From: a virus
Reading direction: 5' to 3' (one strand)
Virus record (IMG/VR): IMGVR_UViG_3300025085_000129
Location: 1 to 29,087 of that record
Length of the DNA: 29,087 nucleotides
The position numbers and the translations under genes were made by a program. Under the pieces are notes generated by a model. The model had not been told where the DNA came from, did no database searches, and saw only the letters and a program-made list of their open reading frames with translations. Shown here piece by piece: positions 1 through 6,386 of the stretch. Within the stretch, counting starts at the first letter, position 1, and every line of letters begins with the position of its first letter.

Positions 1-35
1 TATTCCAGATACAATGAATGTAACATTTATATACT

Positions 36-146
36 AATATAATCTCGTCGGGATTTCCCTAACCAACTTACTATGCTTTACGCTAAAGGTTGGACGAGAT
101 ATATTCTAGTTATCCTGGGGGAGCAAGGCCAGTCGTGGCTACTGCT
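36..146 (+). ncRNA. Structured non-coding region, 5' module (unidentified)
   Basis: No credible gene lies in 1-329. This part folds by eye into nested stems. Bases 36-40 plus 42-49 pair with 93-100 plus 101-105, giving 13 pairs with A41 bulged. Inside are a small GGG/CCC hairpin (50-52/57-59), a stem CCAAC/GTTGG (63-67/89-93, competing for G93) and a hairpin CTTTA-CGC-TAAAG (76-88). A separate hairpin follows: AGCA/TGCT (122-125/143-146) around GGCCA/TGGCT (127-131/136-140), loop GTCG. The strand is assumed from the downstream genes. It does not look like a tRNA, tmRNA or RNase P RNA, and I could not match it to a family. It could be a small RNA, a long leader of the gene at 330, or a structured replication or packaging site. 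The stems are certain as base complementarity; function is unknown. Confidence 0.5.
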
Positions 147-189
147 TAATATACCTACGAGAGGTAGTCCTACGGATACACTTGATTCA

Positions 190-292
190 AAAAGAGAGTT
201 GACTAGTGCACTAGTTACCAGGCACGCCCATTGACGGGTTTGGATTGCGCAAATACAGAGATACTACCATATGGGGCTCTGTACTCTCTTTT
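190..292 (+). ncRNA. Structured non-coding region, 3' module with long closing stem
   Basis: A closing stem of 10 pairs joins 190-199 (AAAAGAGAGT) to 283-292 (ACTCTCTTTT). It encloses a perfect 14-base palindrome at 202-215 (ACTAGTGCACTAGT), a pairing of CCA 218-220 with TGG 241-243 around CCC/GGG (227-229/236-238), and a hairpin ACAGAG/CTCTGT (255-260/277-282). The T-rich end of the closing stem could act as a weak terminator, but the gene at 330 begins only 38 bases later, so a riboswitch-like or attenuator role is equally possible. Between the two modules, 147-189 has only short possible stems, such as CTAC/GTAG at 155-158/164-167. No known riboswitch or ribozyme core was recognised. Confidence 0.5.
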
Positions 293-329
293 ATATTAAC
301 ATTATTAACATTACTTACATTTAAACGAC

Positions 330-695
330 ATGAAAACAAATTATTGGACGACTAAAGACGGTCAACAGATAGCAGTAGAAGATTTAGGTGATGAGCATCT
401 ATTAAATATACTTAATATGCTTAAAAATAATAATCCTAAAACTTTTTTTGGTATGAGAATATCAAGAATAAATACTTCTTCATATTCTATAGATAAAAAT
501 AGAGAGCAACTAAATTTAATTTTAGGAGAAAGTAAATACATTTCTTGTCCTAGACAGGAACTTAAGGATAAAATGCTTGATCCTTATCATAATCCATTTC
601 AAGGCGAAATAGCTTCTGAACAATGGGACTATCATATGCTTGGTGGATATGATTATGATGAAATAAATGATCCTTATTGTTTCGATTTATATTGA
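330..695 (+). CDS. Conserved phage-type hypothetical protein, 121 aa
   Basis: Small soluble protein with no signal peptide or membrane segment. The N-terminus (W-TTKDGQ-I-V-DLGDEHL-NIL-ML, residues 6-31) follows a pattern I associate with short phage proteins of unknown function, in which a TKDGQ strand leads into a helix. The C-terminal third is rich in Tyr and Asp and ends in an aromatic/acidic tail. The start at 330 is the first ATG after the structured region and has an AT-rich leader containing two copies of TTAACATTA, with no Shine-Dalgarno sequence. It is the first gene of the rightward early region. No function is assigned. Confidence 0.75.
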   Translation: MKTNYWTTKDGQQIAVEDLGDEHLLNILNMLKNNNPKTFFGMRISRINTSSYSIDKNREQLNLILGESKYISCPRQELKDKMLDPYHNPFQGEIASEQWDYHMLGGYDYDEINDPYCFDLY

Positions 696-706
696 AAGTA
701 ACAGAG

Positions 707-729
707 TAGCCGCGCTGTAAAGACGGCTA
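707..729 (+). other. Intergenic hairpin between two small genes
   Basis: TAGCCG (707-712) pairs with CGGCTA (724-729) around an 11-base loop. No T-run follows, so it is not a typical terminator. It may be an mRNA stability or processing element between the genes at 330 and 769. Confidence 0.4.
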
Positions 730-753
730 TGCTAACCACATTTATTAACCATT

Positions 754-762
754 TTATACACA
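754..762 (+). promoter_or_regulatory. DnaA-box-like 9-mer (TTATACACA)
   Basis: TTATACACA fits the bacterial DnaA-box consensus TTATNCACA and lies in an AT-rich spacer just before the gene at 769. A phage protein with a DnaA-type DNA-binding domain is encoded at 4081-4527, which is why I list it. A single 9-mer match in AT-rich DNA can easily arise by chance. A near match, GTATACACA, lies inside the gene at 4081. Confidence 0.25.
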
Positions 763-768
763 TTATTT

Positions 769-1005
769 ATGCATTACGTAGTTACTTACACTGCAAACAG
801 TAATGATGAGCACTGGGTAGACCCTGTTTATCATACTAACAAATTTGAAAGAATATTTAAGGAGAAAGTAGATGCCTTACATTTTCTTGGCGAATGTACT
901 AGCGTACACGCTAACCTTAAGACAATAGACTCAACAGAGATTGAAGAAACAAAGACGTTGAGAACTGAAGTCGATGAAGAAGGAACAATTATCTACTATT
1001 ACTAA
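769..1005 (+). CDS. Hypothetical protein, 78 aa
   Basis: Short soluble protein, acidic in its second half, with a run of Tyr at the C-terminus. No recognised motif. The ATG at 769 is preceded by an AT-rich leader (TTATTAACCATT...ATTTATG) like those of neighbouring genes, and the reading frame fills the space between the genes at 330 and 1026. Probably a real early phage gene of unknown role. Confidence 0.65.
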   Translation: MHYVVTYTANSNDEHWVDPVYHTNKFERIFKEKVDALHFLGECTSVHANLKTIDSTEIEETKTLRTEVDEEGTIIYYY

Positions 1006-1025
1006 CATTATTAAAACATTTTATC

Positions 1026-1616
1026 ATGGCAAATTTATTGCACAGTGGAGACTTAAACACTTTAAAACTAGGTCAAACATTACTTACTAGATTCAGAAAG
1101 ATTGAAGGTGGCTTTGTCCAAATGGAATTGGCAGAGGTAAAAGAAGGATCGCGCGGTTTGTCCGCTGCCTTTGTATTTAACCAATCTGATAATAGATTTT
1201 CAAGAAACTCTGCACGTAGAGCGTGGCAACCAGCTACTCCTGCTGATGTAGAAATGACACTTGGTATCTCTGTTGGAGATGACCAAGCTTGGGAAATGGA
1301 TGAGACAGGTAACGAAATACTTACTGTTAACATTCTAAACCCTGTTGCTACATTTGAGGGACAAGAGTTCCCAATGCGAGTGCAAATTATAGAAACTACT
1401 GAACCAACTGATTGGCAAGCTGCAAATGTGCAGACTTCTGCTAAACGTAAAGGTAAAGGTGGTGATTTCATTTTACATAACGGAGAGTATATCTTTACTC
1501 GTTCTTCTGTTATCTTTAATGAACCTACAGATGTATTTCTGACTGCTGATGCAGCACCAGTTCAAAAAGCTACTGTTCAAAGAGTAGATGTTGCAACTGG
1601 AGAGATAATGTCATAG
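1026..1616 (+). CDS. Conserved hypothetical protein, 196 aa (possible DNA-binding)
   Basis: Predicted soluble, beta-rich protein without membrane segments. It opens with a stretch of alternating hydrophobic residues (LLHSGDLNTLKLGQTL), has a basic patch AKRKGKGG near residues 138-145, and ends in VDVATGEIMS. The size and alternating pattern would fit an OB-fold or similar small barrel, but no signature confirms this. Its base composition is slightly richer in GC than its neighbours, and it is followed directly by a strong terminator, which suggests an abundantly made product. A 132-codon open frame on the opposite strand inside it is a shadow. Function unknown. Confidence 0.75.
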   Translation: MANLLHSGDLNTLKLGQTLLTRFRKIEGGFVQMELAEVKEGSRGLSAAFVFNQSDNRFSRNSARRAWQPATPADVEMTLGISVGDDQAWEMDETGNEILTVNILNPVATFEGQEFPMRVQIIETTEPTDWQAANVQTSAKRKGKGGDFILHNGEYIFTRSSVIFNEPTDVFLTADAAPVQKATVQRVDVATGEIMS

Positions 1617-1627
1617 TATAAATAAAT

Positions 1628-1660
1628 AGGGTATATCGCTTGCGTGGTATACCCTTTTTT
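1628..1660 (+). terminator. Rho-independent terminator after the 196-aa gene
   Basis: AGGGTATA (1628-1635) pairs perfectly with TATACCCT (1648-1655), loop of 12 bases, followed by TTTTT (1656-1660). It ends the first early transcription unit. The loop also holds the candidate -33 element of the promoter for the next gene. Confidence 0.9.
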
Positions 1661-1670
1661 ATTATATTTG
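1640..1670 (+). promoter_or_regulatory. Bacteroidetes-type promoter for the AT-hook gene
   Basis: TTG at 1640-1642, a 20-base spacer, then TATATTTG at 1663-1670. This matches the Bacteroidetes housekeeping promoter (-33 TTTG, -7 TAnnTTTG). Transcription would begin a few bases downstream, leaving a leader of about 40 bases before the ATG at 1719. The -33 element lies inside the loop of the preceding terminator. Confidence 0.65.
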
Positions 1671-1718
1671 TATATTATTATAAACAATAAATTTATATTT
1701 AATCATAACTCATTGAAA

Positions 1719-1934
1719 ATGAACACATTAATAACTAAAGAAGGTAAAGTAGTAGCTACTATATCTGACAAACATAATGTAACAGTAACGGAGAAAGCTA
1801 TTGTTATTGACTTGTTTACCACAACCAAAACCAAAACCAAAGCCACATCTAAACGTGGTAGACCAGCTGGGTCTAAAAATAAGTCTAAGACAAAATTTAA
1901 TTTGACAAAGACTACAAAGAAATTGACTAAGTAG
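1719..1934 (+). CDS. AT-hook protein, 71 aa
   Basis: Small, very basic protein. An AT-hook core, RGRP, lies at residues 46-49 within KRGRPAGSKNKSK; this motif binds the minor groove of AT-rich DNA. Residues 35-45 are a Lys/Thr-rich linker and the C-terminus is again Lys-rich. The frame is open from 1644, but that upstream start would fall inside the terminator stem and upstream of the promoter, so 1719 is chosen. The gene has its own promoter and is bracketed by terminators (1628-1660 and 1975-2006), so it is probably monocistronic. A role in phage or host DNA compaction or transcriptional control is plausible but not shown. Confidence 0.8.
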   Translation: MNTLITKEGKVVATISDKHNVTVTEKAIVIDLFTTTKTKTKATSKRGRPAGSKNKSKTKFNLTKTTKKLTK

Positions 1935-1974
1935 ACACAAGCTTAGTTCAATATACAATTATTTAAGTTATAAG

Positions 1975-2006
1975 AGAGAGAGGCTTCGGCCTCTTTCTTT
2001 TTCTTT
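1975..2006 (+). terminator. Rho-independent terminator with TTCG loop
   Basis: AGAGAGAGGC (1975-1984) pairs with GCCTCTTTCT (1989-1998), with one G-T pair, around the stable tetraloop TTCG (1985-1988); a T-rich tail follows. It ends the AT-hook transcript just before the gene at 2020. Confidence 0.9.
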
Positions 2007-2019
2007 AAAATTTAACAAT

Positions 2020-2250
2020 ATGGGACAGATGAAAGAATTATATATGGCTATTCGTCAAGGCGAGATAGAACAATTAAGACATAAAATAGAAGACGCTGAA
2101 CAAACAGATCAAACAGAACTAGAATGGCAGGGTAGATTAATATCCGTAGCTCATGCTATGTATCTGGTACAATTTAGTGATACATTCTTAAAAGGACTAA
2201 CAGATGATAACATTCATAACACAGACAACGAGTCTAAGCGACTCGTATAA
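2020..2250 (+). CDS. Hypothetical protein, 76 aa, upstream of DNA polymerase
   Basis: Short helical protein (MGQMKELYMAIRQGEIEQLR and on) with charged amphipathic segments, no Cys and no membrane segment. Its last 47 bases overlap the start of the polymerase gene in another frame, which suggests translational coupling. Nothing in it identifies a function; an accessory of the polymerase is only a guess from position. Confidence 0.7.
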   Translation: MGQMKELYMAIRQGEIEQLRHKIEDAEQTDQTELEWQGRLISVAHAMYLVQFSDTFLKGLTDDNIHNTDNESKRLV

Positions 2251-4093
2251 ACTAGGTACAATACAAGATGTTGTAGACTATTGTTCTACTAAGGACATAC
2301 TTGGTGTAGATACAGAGACAGAAGGCTTTGATTTTACATGCAAGAAAATGATAATGTTTCAGATTGGTGATGAACATCAACAGTTTGTAATAGACACACG
2401 CTTTGTAAGTATAGAACCACTAAGAGATATACTAGAAAGTAAAAAGATAACAAAGATATTTCACAATGCTAAGTTTGACTACAAGTTTATTAAAAAGTGG
2501 GCAAACATAGAATGTGAAGGGATATATTGTACGTTTTTGGTTGAACGAATTATTTCCTGTGGTCGTCACATAGGCTATGGACTGAAAGATTTATGTAAGC
2601 GATACTTAAATGTAGAACTTAATAAAGAAGTTAGAAACCAATTTATAGGACTATCAGGCCAAGCCTATCGTGATGATCAAATAGTATATGGTGCTAAAGA
2701 TGTAGAGTATTTATGTAAGATACGAGTGCTACAACTACCTACTATTGAAAAGTATAAGCTAGACAATGTTGTAGAGCTTGAGAATAATGCTGTGCTTGCC
2801 TTTGCTGACATAGAATACAATGGTATTGATATTGACAGAGATAAGTGGGAAGTAATAGCTAAAGCTAGTGAACAAGAAGCTTTGGGCATGAGAGATAAAC
2901 TCGACCAGATGGTGCTTGATAGCACTGTCCTGTCTGAATTTGTACCTTCTCATATCCAAGGCGACCTGTTTATGGACAAAGAAGAATTGCGTAAACTTGA
3001 AATTAAATGGACTAGCCCTACGCAAGTACTAAAAGTATTTAAGAAGTTAGTCCCTGAACTAGAAGACGTTAACGGTAAGAAGATGTTTAAGTATAGACGT
3101 CAACACACGCTCATTGATAAGTATGTTAAGTACAAAGAGAAAATGAAGCTTGCTACATCTTACGGTAAGGAATTCTTTAAATTTGTATCAAGTGATGGTA
3201 AAATACATACAAGCTTTAATCAAATACTTGACACTGGACGTGTCGCATCTAAGAAGCCAAACATGCAACAGATACCTGCGGATAATAAGTTCCGTAATTG
3301 TTTTCTTGCTCCTAGAGGTTGGTGTTTTGTATCTAGTGACTACTCTTCTCAAGAATTAAATGTAATTGCATTTGGTTCTAAAGATCCGGTATGGATAGAT
3401 GCTCTTGAACAAGGACAAGATTTACACAGTGTATGTGCTGACCTTGTATATGGACAAGAGTGGATAGACACAGCTGAAGACGACTGTAACTATATGAAGA
3501 ATAAAAGTAAGTGTAAGTGTCCTAAACACGGTAAGCTAAGAACAAACGTTAAGACTATTAACTTTGGACTAGCTTACGGTATGGGCCCACACAAGCTTGC
3601 TGATACTTTAGACATTAGCATTAAAGAGGCAGAGATATTGATTAATAAATACTTTGAAGCATTCCCATCTATTGGTGGGTTTCTAGATAAACTAGGTAGC
3701 TTTGGTAAGAAGTATGGATACATCAAAACCTTTCCTCCTTATAACAGACGTCGTTGGTTCCCTACATGGTATCCTCGTATCTACAAAGACAAGAGCCAAG
3801 CTTTTGAACTAGGTAGTATAGAGCGTGCTAGTAAAAACACACCAATACAAGGTGCATCTGCAGACATGACCAAGAAAGCAATGATACTCATTAGAGAGTA
3901 CATTAAAGCACATAACGTGCCTGTAAAAATGGTTATGACTGTACACGATCAAGTTGACACTGTTTGCAAGATAGAATATGCAGAAGAGTGGGTAACAAGA
4001 TTAACTGAACTGATGGAGCAAGCCGCTCTTGAGGTAGTAACTAACGGTTTGCTTAAAGCAGACACAAATATTAGTAAATCATGGGAAAAGTAA
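2204..4093 (+). CDS. polA: Family A DNA polymerase with 3'-5' proofreading exonuclease
   Basis: Replicative phage polymerase, 629 aa. The DnaQ-like exonuclease is intact: ExoI D36-T-E38, ExoII HNAKFD (D92), ExoIII Y162-x3-D166. Polymerase motif A has D379 (SDYSSQEL), motif B is R446xxxK450xxxF454GxxY458G, and motif C is V-H581-D582-Q583. The usual motif C is HDE; here Glu is Gln, while the catalytic Asp is kept. Between motifs A and B is a Cys-rich insertion, C428, C437, C439 and H442, that could bind zinc. There is no 5'-3' exonuclease domain; that activity is encoded separately at 16781. The start at 2204 is the first ATG before the exonuclease and overlaps the previous gene by 47 bases. 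Confidence 0.97.
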   Translation: MITFITQTTSLSDSYKLGTIQDVVDYCSTKDILGVDTETEGFDFTCKKMIMFQIGDEHQQFVIDTRFVSIEPLRDILESKKITKIFHNAKFDYKFIKKWANIECEGIYCTFLVERIISCGRHIGYGLKDLCKRYLNVELNKEVRNQFIGLSGQAYRDDQIVYGAKDVEYLCKIRVLQLPTIEKYKLDNVVELENNAVLAFADIEYNGIDIDRDKWEVIAKASEQEALGMRDKLDQMVLDSTVLSEFVPSHIQGDLFMDKEELRKLEIKWTSPTQVLKVFKKLVPELEDVNGKKMFKYRRQHTLIDKYVKYKEKMKLATSYGKEFFKFVSSDGKIHTSFNQILDTGRVASKKPNMQQIPADNKFRNCFLAPRGWCFVSSDYSSQELNVIAFGSKDPVWIDALEQGQDLHSVCADLVYGQEWIDTAEDDCNYMKNKSKCKCPKHGKLRTNVKTINFGLAYGMGPHKLADTLDISIKEAEILINKYFEAFPSIGGFLDKLGSFGKKYGYIKTFPPYNRRRWFPTWYPRIYKDKSQAFELGSIERASKNTPIQGASADMTKKAMILIREYIKAHNVPVKMVMTVHDQVDTVCKIEYAEEWVTRLTELMEQAALEVVTNGLLKADTNISKSWEK

Positions 4094-4527
4094 AAGTATA
4101 TAAACTAGATCCACAGATTGGGAGAATACTCGCAACTGTGTCTAGGCTGACTGAAGTACCTATTAGTAAAATTAGAGGAAAGTCAAGGTTATCTGAGATT
4201 GTAGCCGCCCGTAGAATATGTATGGTTCTTATCAGTGAGATAGGAGGTTATACTCTTACTACAATTGGTGGTGTATTTAACAGAGACCATACTACTGTGC
4301 TACATGCTGTTAAACAACACATGGATTACATGGATGTAGACAAAGCATATAGAGATTTCTTTAACATATGTGAGACTACTGTAGGTATACACAAAATAGG
4401 TGATAGTAAGAATAAAGATGATATTATTGAAAAACTAGCACAACGTGTAGACTTTCTAGAACATGAGAATGAACTATTAAGAGAACAAGTAACTAACGTA
4501 AAAGAATTAGTAAATGAGCTGGGATAA
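4081..4527 (+). CDS. Stand-alone DnaA domain IV with C-terminal coiled coil
   Basis: 148 aa. Residues 18-80 match the DNA-binding domain IV of the bacterial initiator DnaA, including the signature NRDHTTVLHAV (67-77), which in DnaA contacts the DnaA box. The AAA+ ATPase and domains I-II are absent. Instead, residues 113-146 form a predicted coiled coil with Leu/Val heptads (IIEKLAQRVDFLEHENELLR). The protein therefore probably dimerises and binds paired DnaA-box-like sites, without ATP control. It overlaps the polymerase by 13 bases, which fits a replication role: marking the phage origin, competing with host DnaA, or regulating transcription. The domain is clear; the biological role is inferred. 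Confidence 0.9.
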   Translation: MGKVKVYKLDPQIGRILATVSRLTEVPISKIRGKSRLSEIVAARRICMVLISEIGGYTLTTIGGVFNRDHTTVLHAVKQHMDYMDVDKAYRDFFNICETTVGIHKIGDSKNKDDIIEKLAQRVDFLEHENELLREQVTNVKELVNELG

Positions 4528-4633
4528 AAATAAACACAAATTCAAATTTGACTACAGCATCTTTGCATGTACAATAGGTTTTATAGGTATAATAAGTATT
4601 ATACTTTATATGATAATCATTAACGGAATTTAA
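4514..4633 (+). CDS. 39-aa single-pass membrane peptide
   Basis: Small open frame that starts inside the last codons of the DnaA-like gene and ends two bases before the ATG at 4636. The first 15 residues are polar and basic (MSWDKNKHKFKFDY), followed by a hydrophobic helix at about 16-37 rich in Ile, Gly and Phe, so it should be an inner-membrane peptide with a cytoplasmic basic N-terminus. The fit between two genes and the clean membrane segment argue that it is real. Possible roles include membrane tethering of a partner, superinfection exclusion or holin-like activity; none is shown. Confidence 0.7.
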   Translation: MSWDKNKHKFKFDYSIFACTIGFIGIISIILYMIIINGI

Positions 4634-4635
4634 TT

Positions 4636-4920
4636 ATGGCATTAGAAACAATAGAACTAGAAGGAGGTTGGCAGGTTACAGTTGATTACGACTATGACCC
4701 AGGCCAATCCGGAGGACATTGGGACGAAGAGCCTATAGATCCTTCAGTAAATATTAATAATATATGGGCTGTATTTTCAGACTCTAATGATAAACTTATA
4801 CAAGTAGATGTCTTTAGATTTTTAGTAGAGACTGATCTTGTAGATGAAGAAGAAGTACAAAGTACTATTCTAGAAACAATAAGTAATTATGAACCAGACC
4901 CAGACAGAGACAGATTATGA
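4636..4920 (+). CDS. Acidic hypothetical protein, 94 aa
   Basis: Strongly acidic soluble protein with a DYDYDP-rich segment near residues 17-22 and a C-terminal DPDRDRL. No recognised domain. Its stop codon overlaps the next start as ATGA (4917-4920), so it is translationally coupled to the winged-helix gene. Such small acidic phage proteins are sometimes DNA mimics, but nothing here proves that. Confidence 0.75.
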   Translation: MALETIELEGGWQVTVDYDYDPGQSGGHWDEEPIDPSVNINNIWAVFSDSNDKLIQVDVFRFLVETDLVDEEEVQSTILETISNYEPDPDRDRL

Positions 4921-5180
4921 TAAACGACAAATCAACAGCATCGTACAAACAATTGTTTGATGACGGTGTAATAAGCAAGCGCCAGGCGCAAGTGCTTACA
5001 GTACTTAAAATGGATTTAGGACAAGCAACCAATAGAATGATTGCTAAGAAACTAGATTGGGATATAAATAGAGTTACAGGCAGAGTTTCTGAGCTTCGTA
5101 ACAAAGGATTAGTGGAACACGCAGGTGACTACTATGACTCGGCAACAGAAAGAACAGTAAACTTATGGAAATGCAAGTAA
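4917..5180 (+). CDS. Winged-helix DNA-binding protein, 87 aa
   Basis: Residues 18-70 have the pattern of a winged helix-turn-helix: ISKRQAQVLTVLK, then MIAKKLDWDINRVTGRVSELRNKGLVEHAG. The segment VTGRVSELRNKGLV is typical of recognition helix and wing in MarR-like or helicase-associated winged helices. The protein is too short for a ligand domain. It is coupled by ATGA to the gene before and runs into the SF2 helicase gene after. It may be a transcription regulator or a DNA-binding partner of the helicase. Confidence 0.75.
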   Translation: MINDKSTASYKQLFDDGVISKRQAQVLTVLKMDLGQATNRMIAKKLDWDINRVTGRVSELRNKGLVEHAGDYYDSATERTVNLWKCK

Positions 5181-6352
5181 TGACTAGTGTAATTAAAACA
5201 AAAGACCAAGAGCAAAGAAAAGCTCTAAACTCCTGGGCCAAAGCTGGCTTTACAGGTAGTATAATTGCGGGTACTGGTTTTGGTAAATCTAGATGCGGTG
5301 TGCTAGCAGTAGCACATAGTATTGATGAGCATGATAGTAAAGGTAACGCCTTAATTATTGTCCCTACTCAACAGTTACAAGAGCAATTTAAAGAAGAGTT
5401 TATTAAGTGGGGCTACGAGGACATGTTAGAACATATAGAAGTTATGTGTTATCAATCAGCTTACAAGTTGACTGATAAACATTATAACGTAGTTGTGTGT
5501 GATGAGATACACCTTGGCCTATCACCTGAGTACCGTAAATTCTTTGAAAATAATACTTGGAATAGAATACTATGTATGACAGCAACATTGCCTGAAGACA
5601 TAGACTATTGTGAAGTGTTAAACAATCTAGCGCCTACTGTTTACAGTATATCTTTAGATGAGTGTGTAAACTTAGGACTTGTATCACCTTACCAGGTTAT
5701 ATGTAAGCCTATCAAGCTTAGCGATGCTGAAGCAGCAGAGTATAAGAAAGCTAACAATACATTTGTGTACGCAAAGTATACACTTGGACAGTTTGATGCA
5801 TTTGATAGGGCTAATTATATCATGGGAGCAGGTAAACATACTGCAACTAACGAAGAGAAAGCTGCAGCTGCACAATTTTACAGAGCTATTAGGGCTCGTA
5901 AAACTGTAGTAGACCATGCTGATGGTAAAATTGCAGAGTTACAAAAGATTGTAATTAAAAACGTAGGAGAAAAGATACTTGTATTTGGTGGTAGCAATGA
6001 GTTTACAAACAAACTTGCTGATGCTACAGAAACATTTTCTAGTGTGTACCACTCTGGTAAGACTAAAAAGCAGAAGGAACAAGCTTTGAAGGATTTCAGA
6101 TCAGGTGACAAGCCTGTGTTATGCTCTACAAAAGCTTTGAACCAAGGCTTTGATGTTGCTGATGCTACAATGGCTGTGATATGTGGTCTTACTAGTAAAG
6201 GTTTGACTATGATACAGCGTGTTGGTAGAATTATTAGATTCCAAGAAGGTAAAGTTGGTAAGATAATTATACTATATGTAAAAGACAGTCAAGAAGAGAA
6301 ATGGCTAAAAAATAGTGTTAAATCATTGAATAATGTGACCTGGTTATCTTGA
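5165..6352 (+). CDS. SF2 DNA helicase (UvsW / restriction-helicase type)
   Basis: 395 aa, essentially two RecA-like domains. Motif I (Walker A) AGTGFGKS at 35-42, motif II DEIH at 113-116, motif III TAT at 139-141, and motif VI QRVGRIIR at 349-356 are all intact, so ATPase activity is expected. The compact size and motif VI resemble phage UvsW-like helicases that remodel branched DNA. In-frame ATGs at 5171 and 5180 are alternatives; the last overlaps the previous stop as TAATG and may be the true start, since the first 15 bases fall inside the upstream gene. It probably processes recombination or stalled-fork intermediates. Confidence 0.93.
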   Translation: MEMQVMTSVIKTKDQEQRKALNSWAKAGFTGSIIAGTGFGKSRCGVLAVAHSIDEHDSKGNALIIVPTQQLQEQFKEEFIKWGYEDMLEHIEVMCYQSAYKLTDKHYNVVVCDEIHLGLSPEYRKFFENNTWNRILCMTATLPEDIDYCEVLNNLAPTVYSISLDECVNLGLVSPYQVICKPIKLSDAEAAEYKKANNTFVYAKYTLGQFDAFDRANYIMGAGKHTATNEEKAAAAQFYRAIRARKTVVDHADGKIAELQKIVIKNVGEKILVFGGSNEFTNKLADATETFSSVYHSGKTKKQKEQALKDFRSGDKPVLCSTKALNQGFDVADATMAVICGLTSKGLTMIQRVGRIIRFQEGKVGKIIILYVKDSQEEKWLKNSVKSLNNVTWLS

Positions 6353-6379
6353 TAATCAGGCGCATTTTTCGTAAATTTA
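6349..6379 (+). promoter_or_regulatory. Bacteroidetes-type promoter before the 182-aa gene
   Basis: TTG at 6349-6351, a 20-base spacer, and TAAATTTA at 6372-6379, the same geometry as the sites at 1640 and 15461. The TTG overlaps the end of the helicase gene. The -7 element ends only 7 bases before the ATG at 6387, so the message would be leaderless or nearly so. Confidence 0.45.
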
Positions 6380-6386
6380 TAGAGAT

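Noticed and set aside
1-329. Group I intron, tmRNA or tRNA in the structured spacer
   Set aside because: No conserved core for any of these was found; a TAGTCC at 165-170 resembles a group I S element but lacks its R partner in the right order.
1073-1471. 132-codon open frame on the - strand
   Set aside because: Lies wholly inside the 196-residue gene, in the opposite orientation to its surroundings, with no promoter or leader; a shadow frame.
1644-1718. Upstream extension of the AT-hook gene from 1644
   Set aside because: It would begin inside the terminator stem and before the promoter; the ATG at 1719 has a proper leader.
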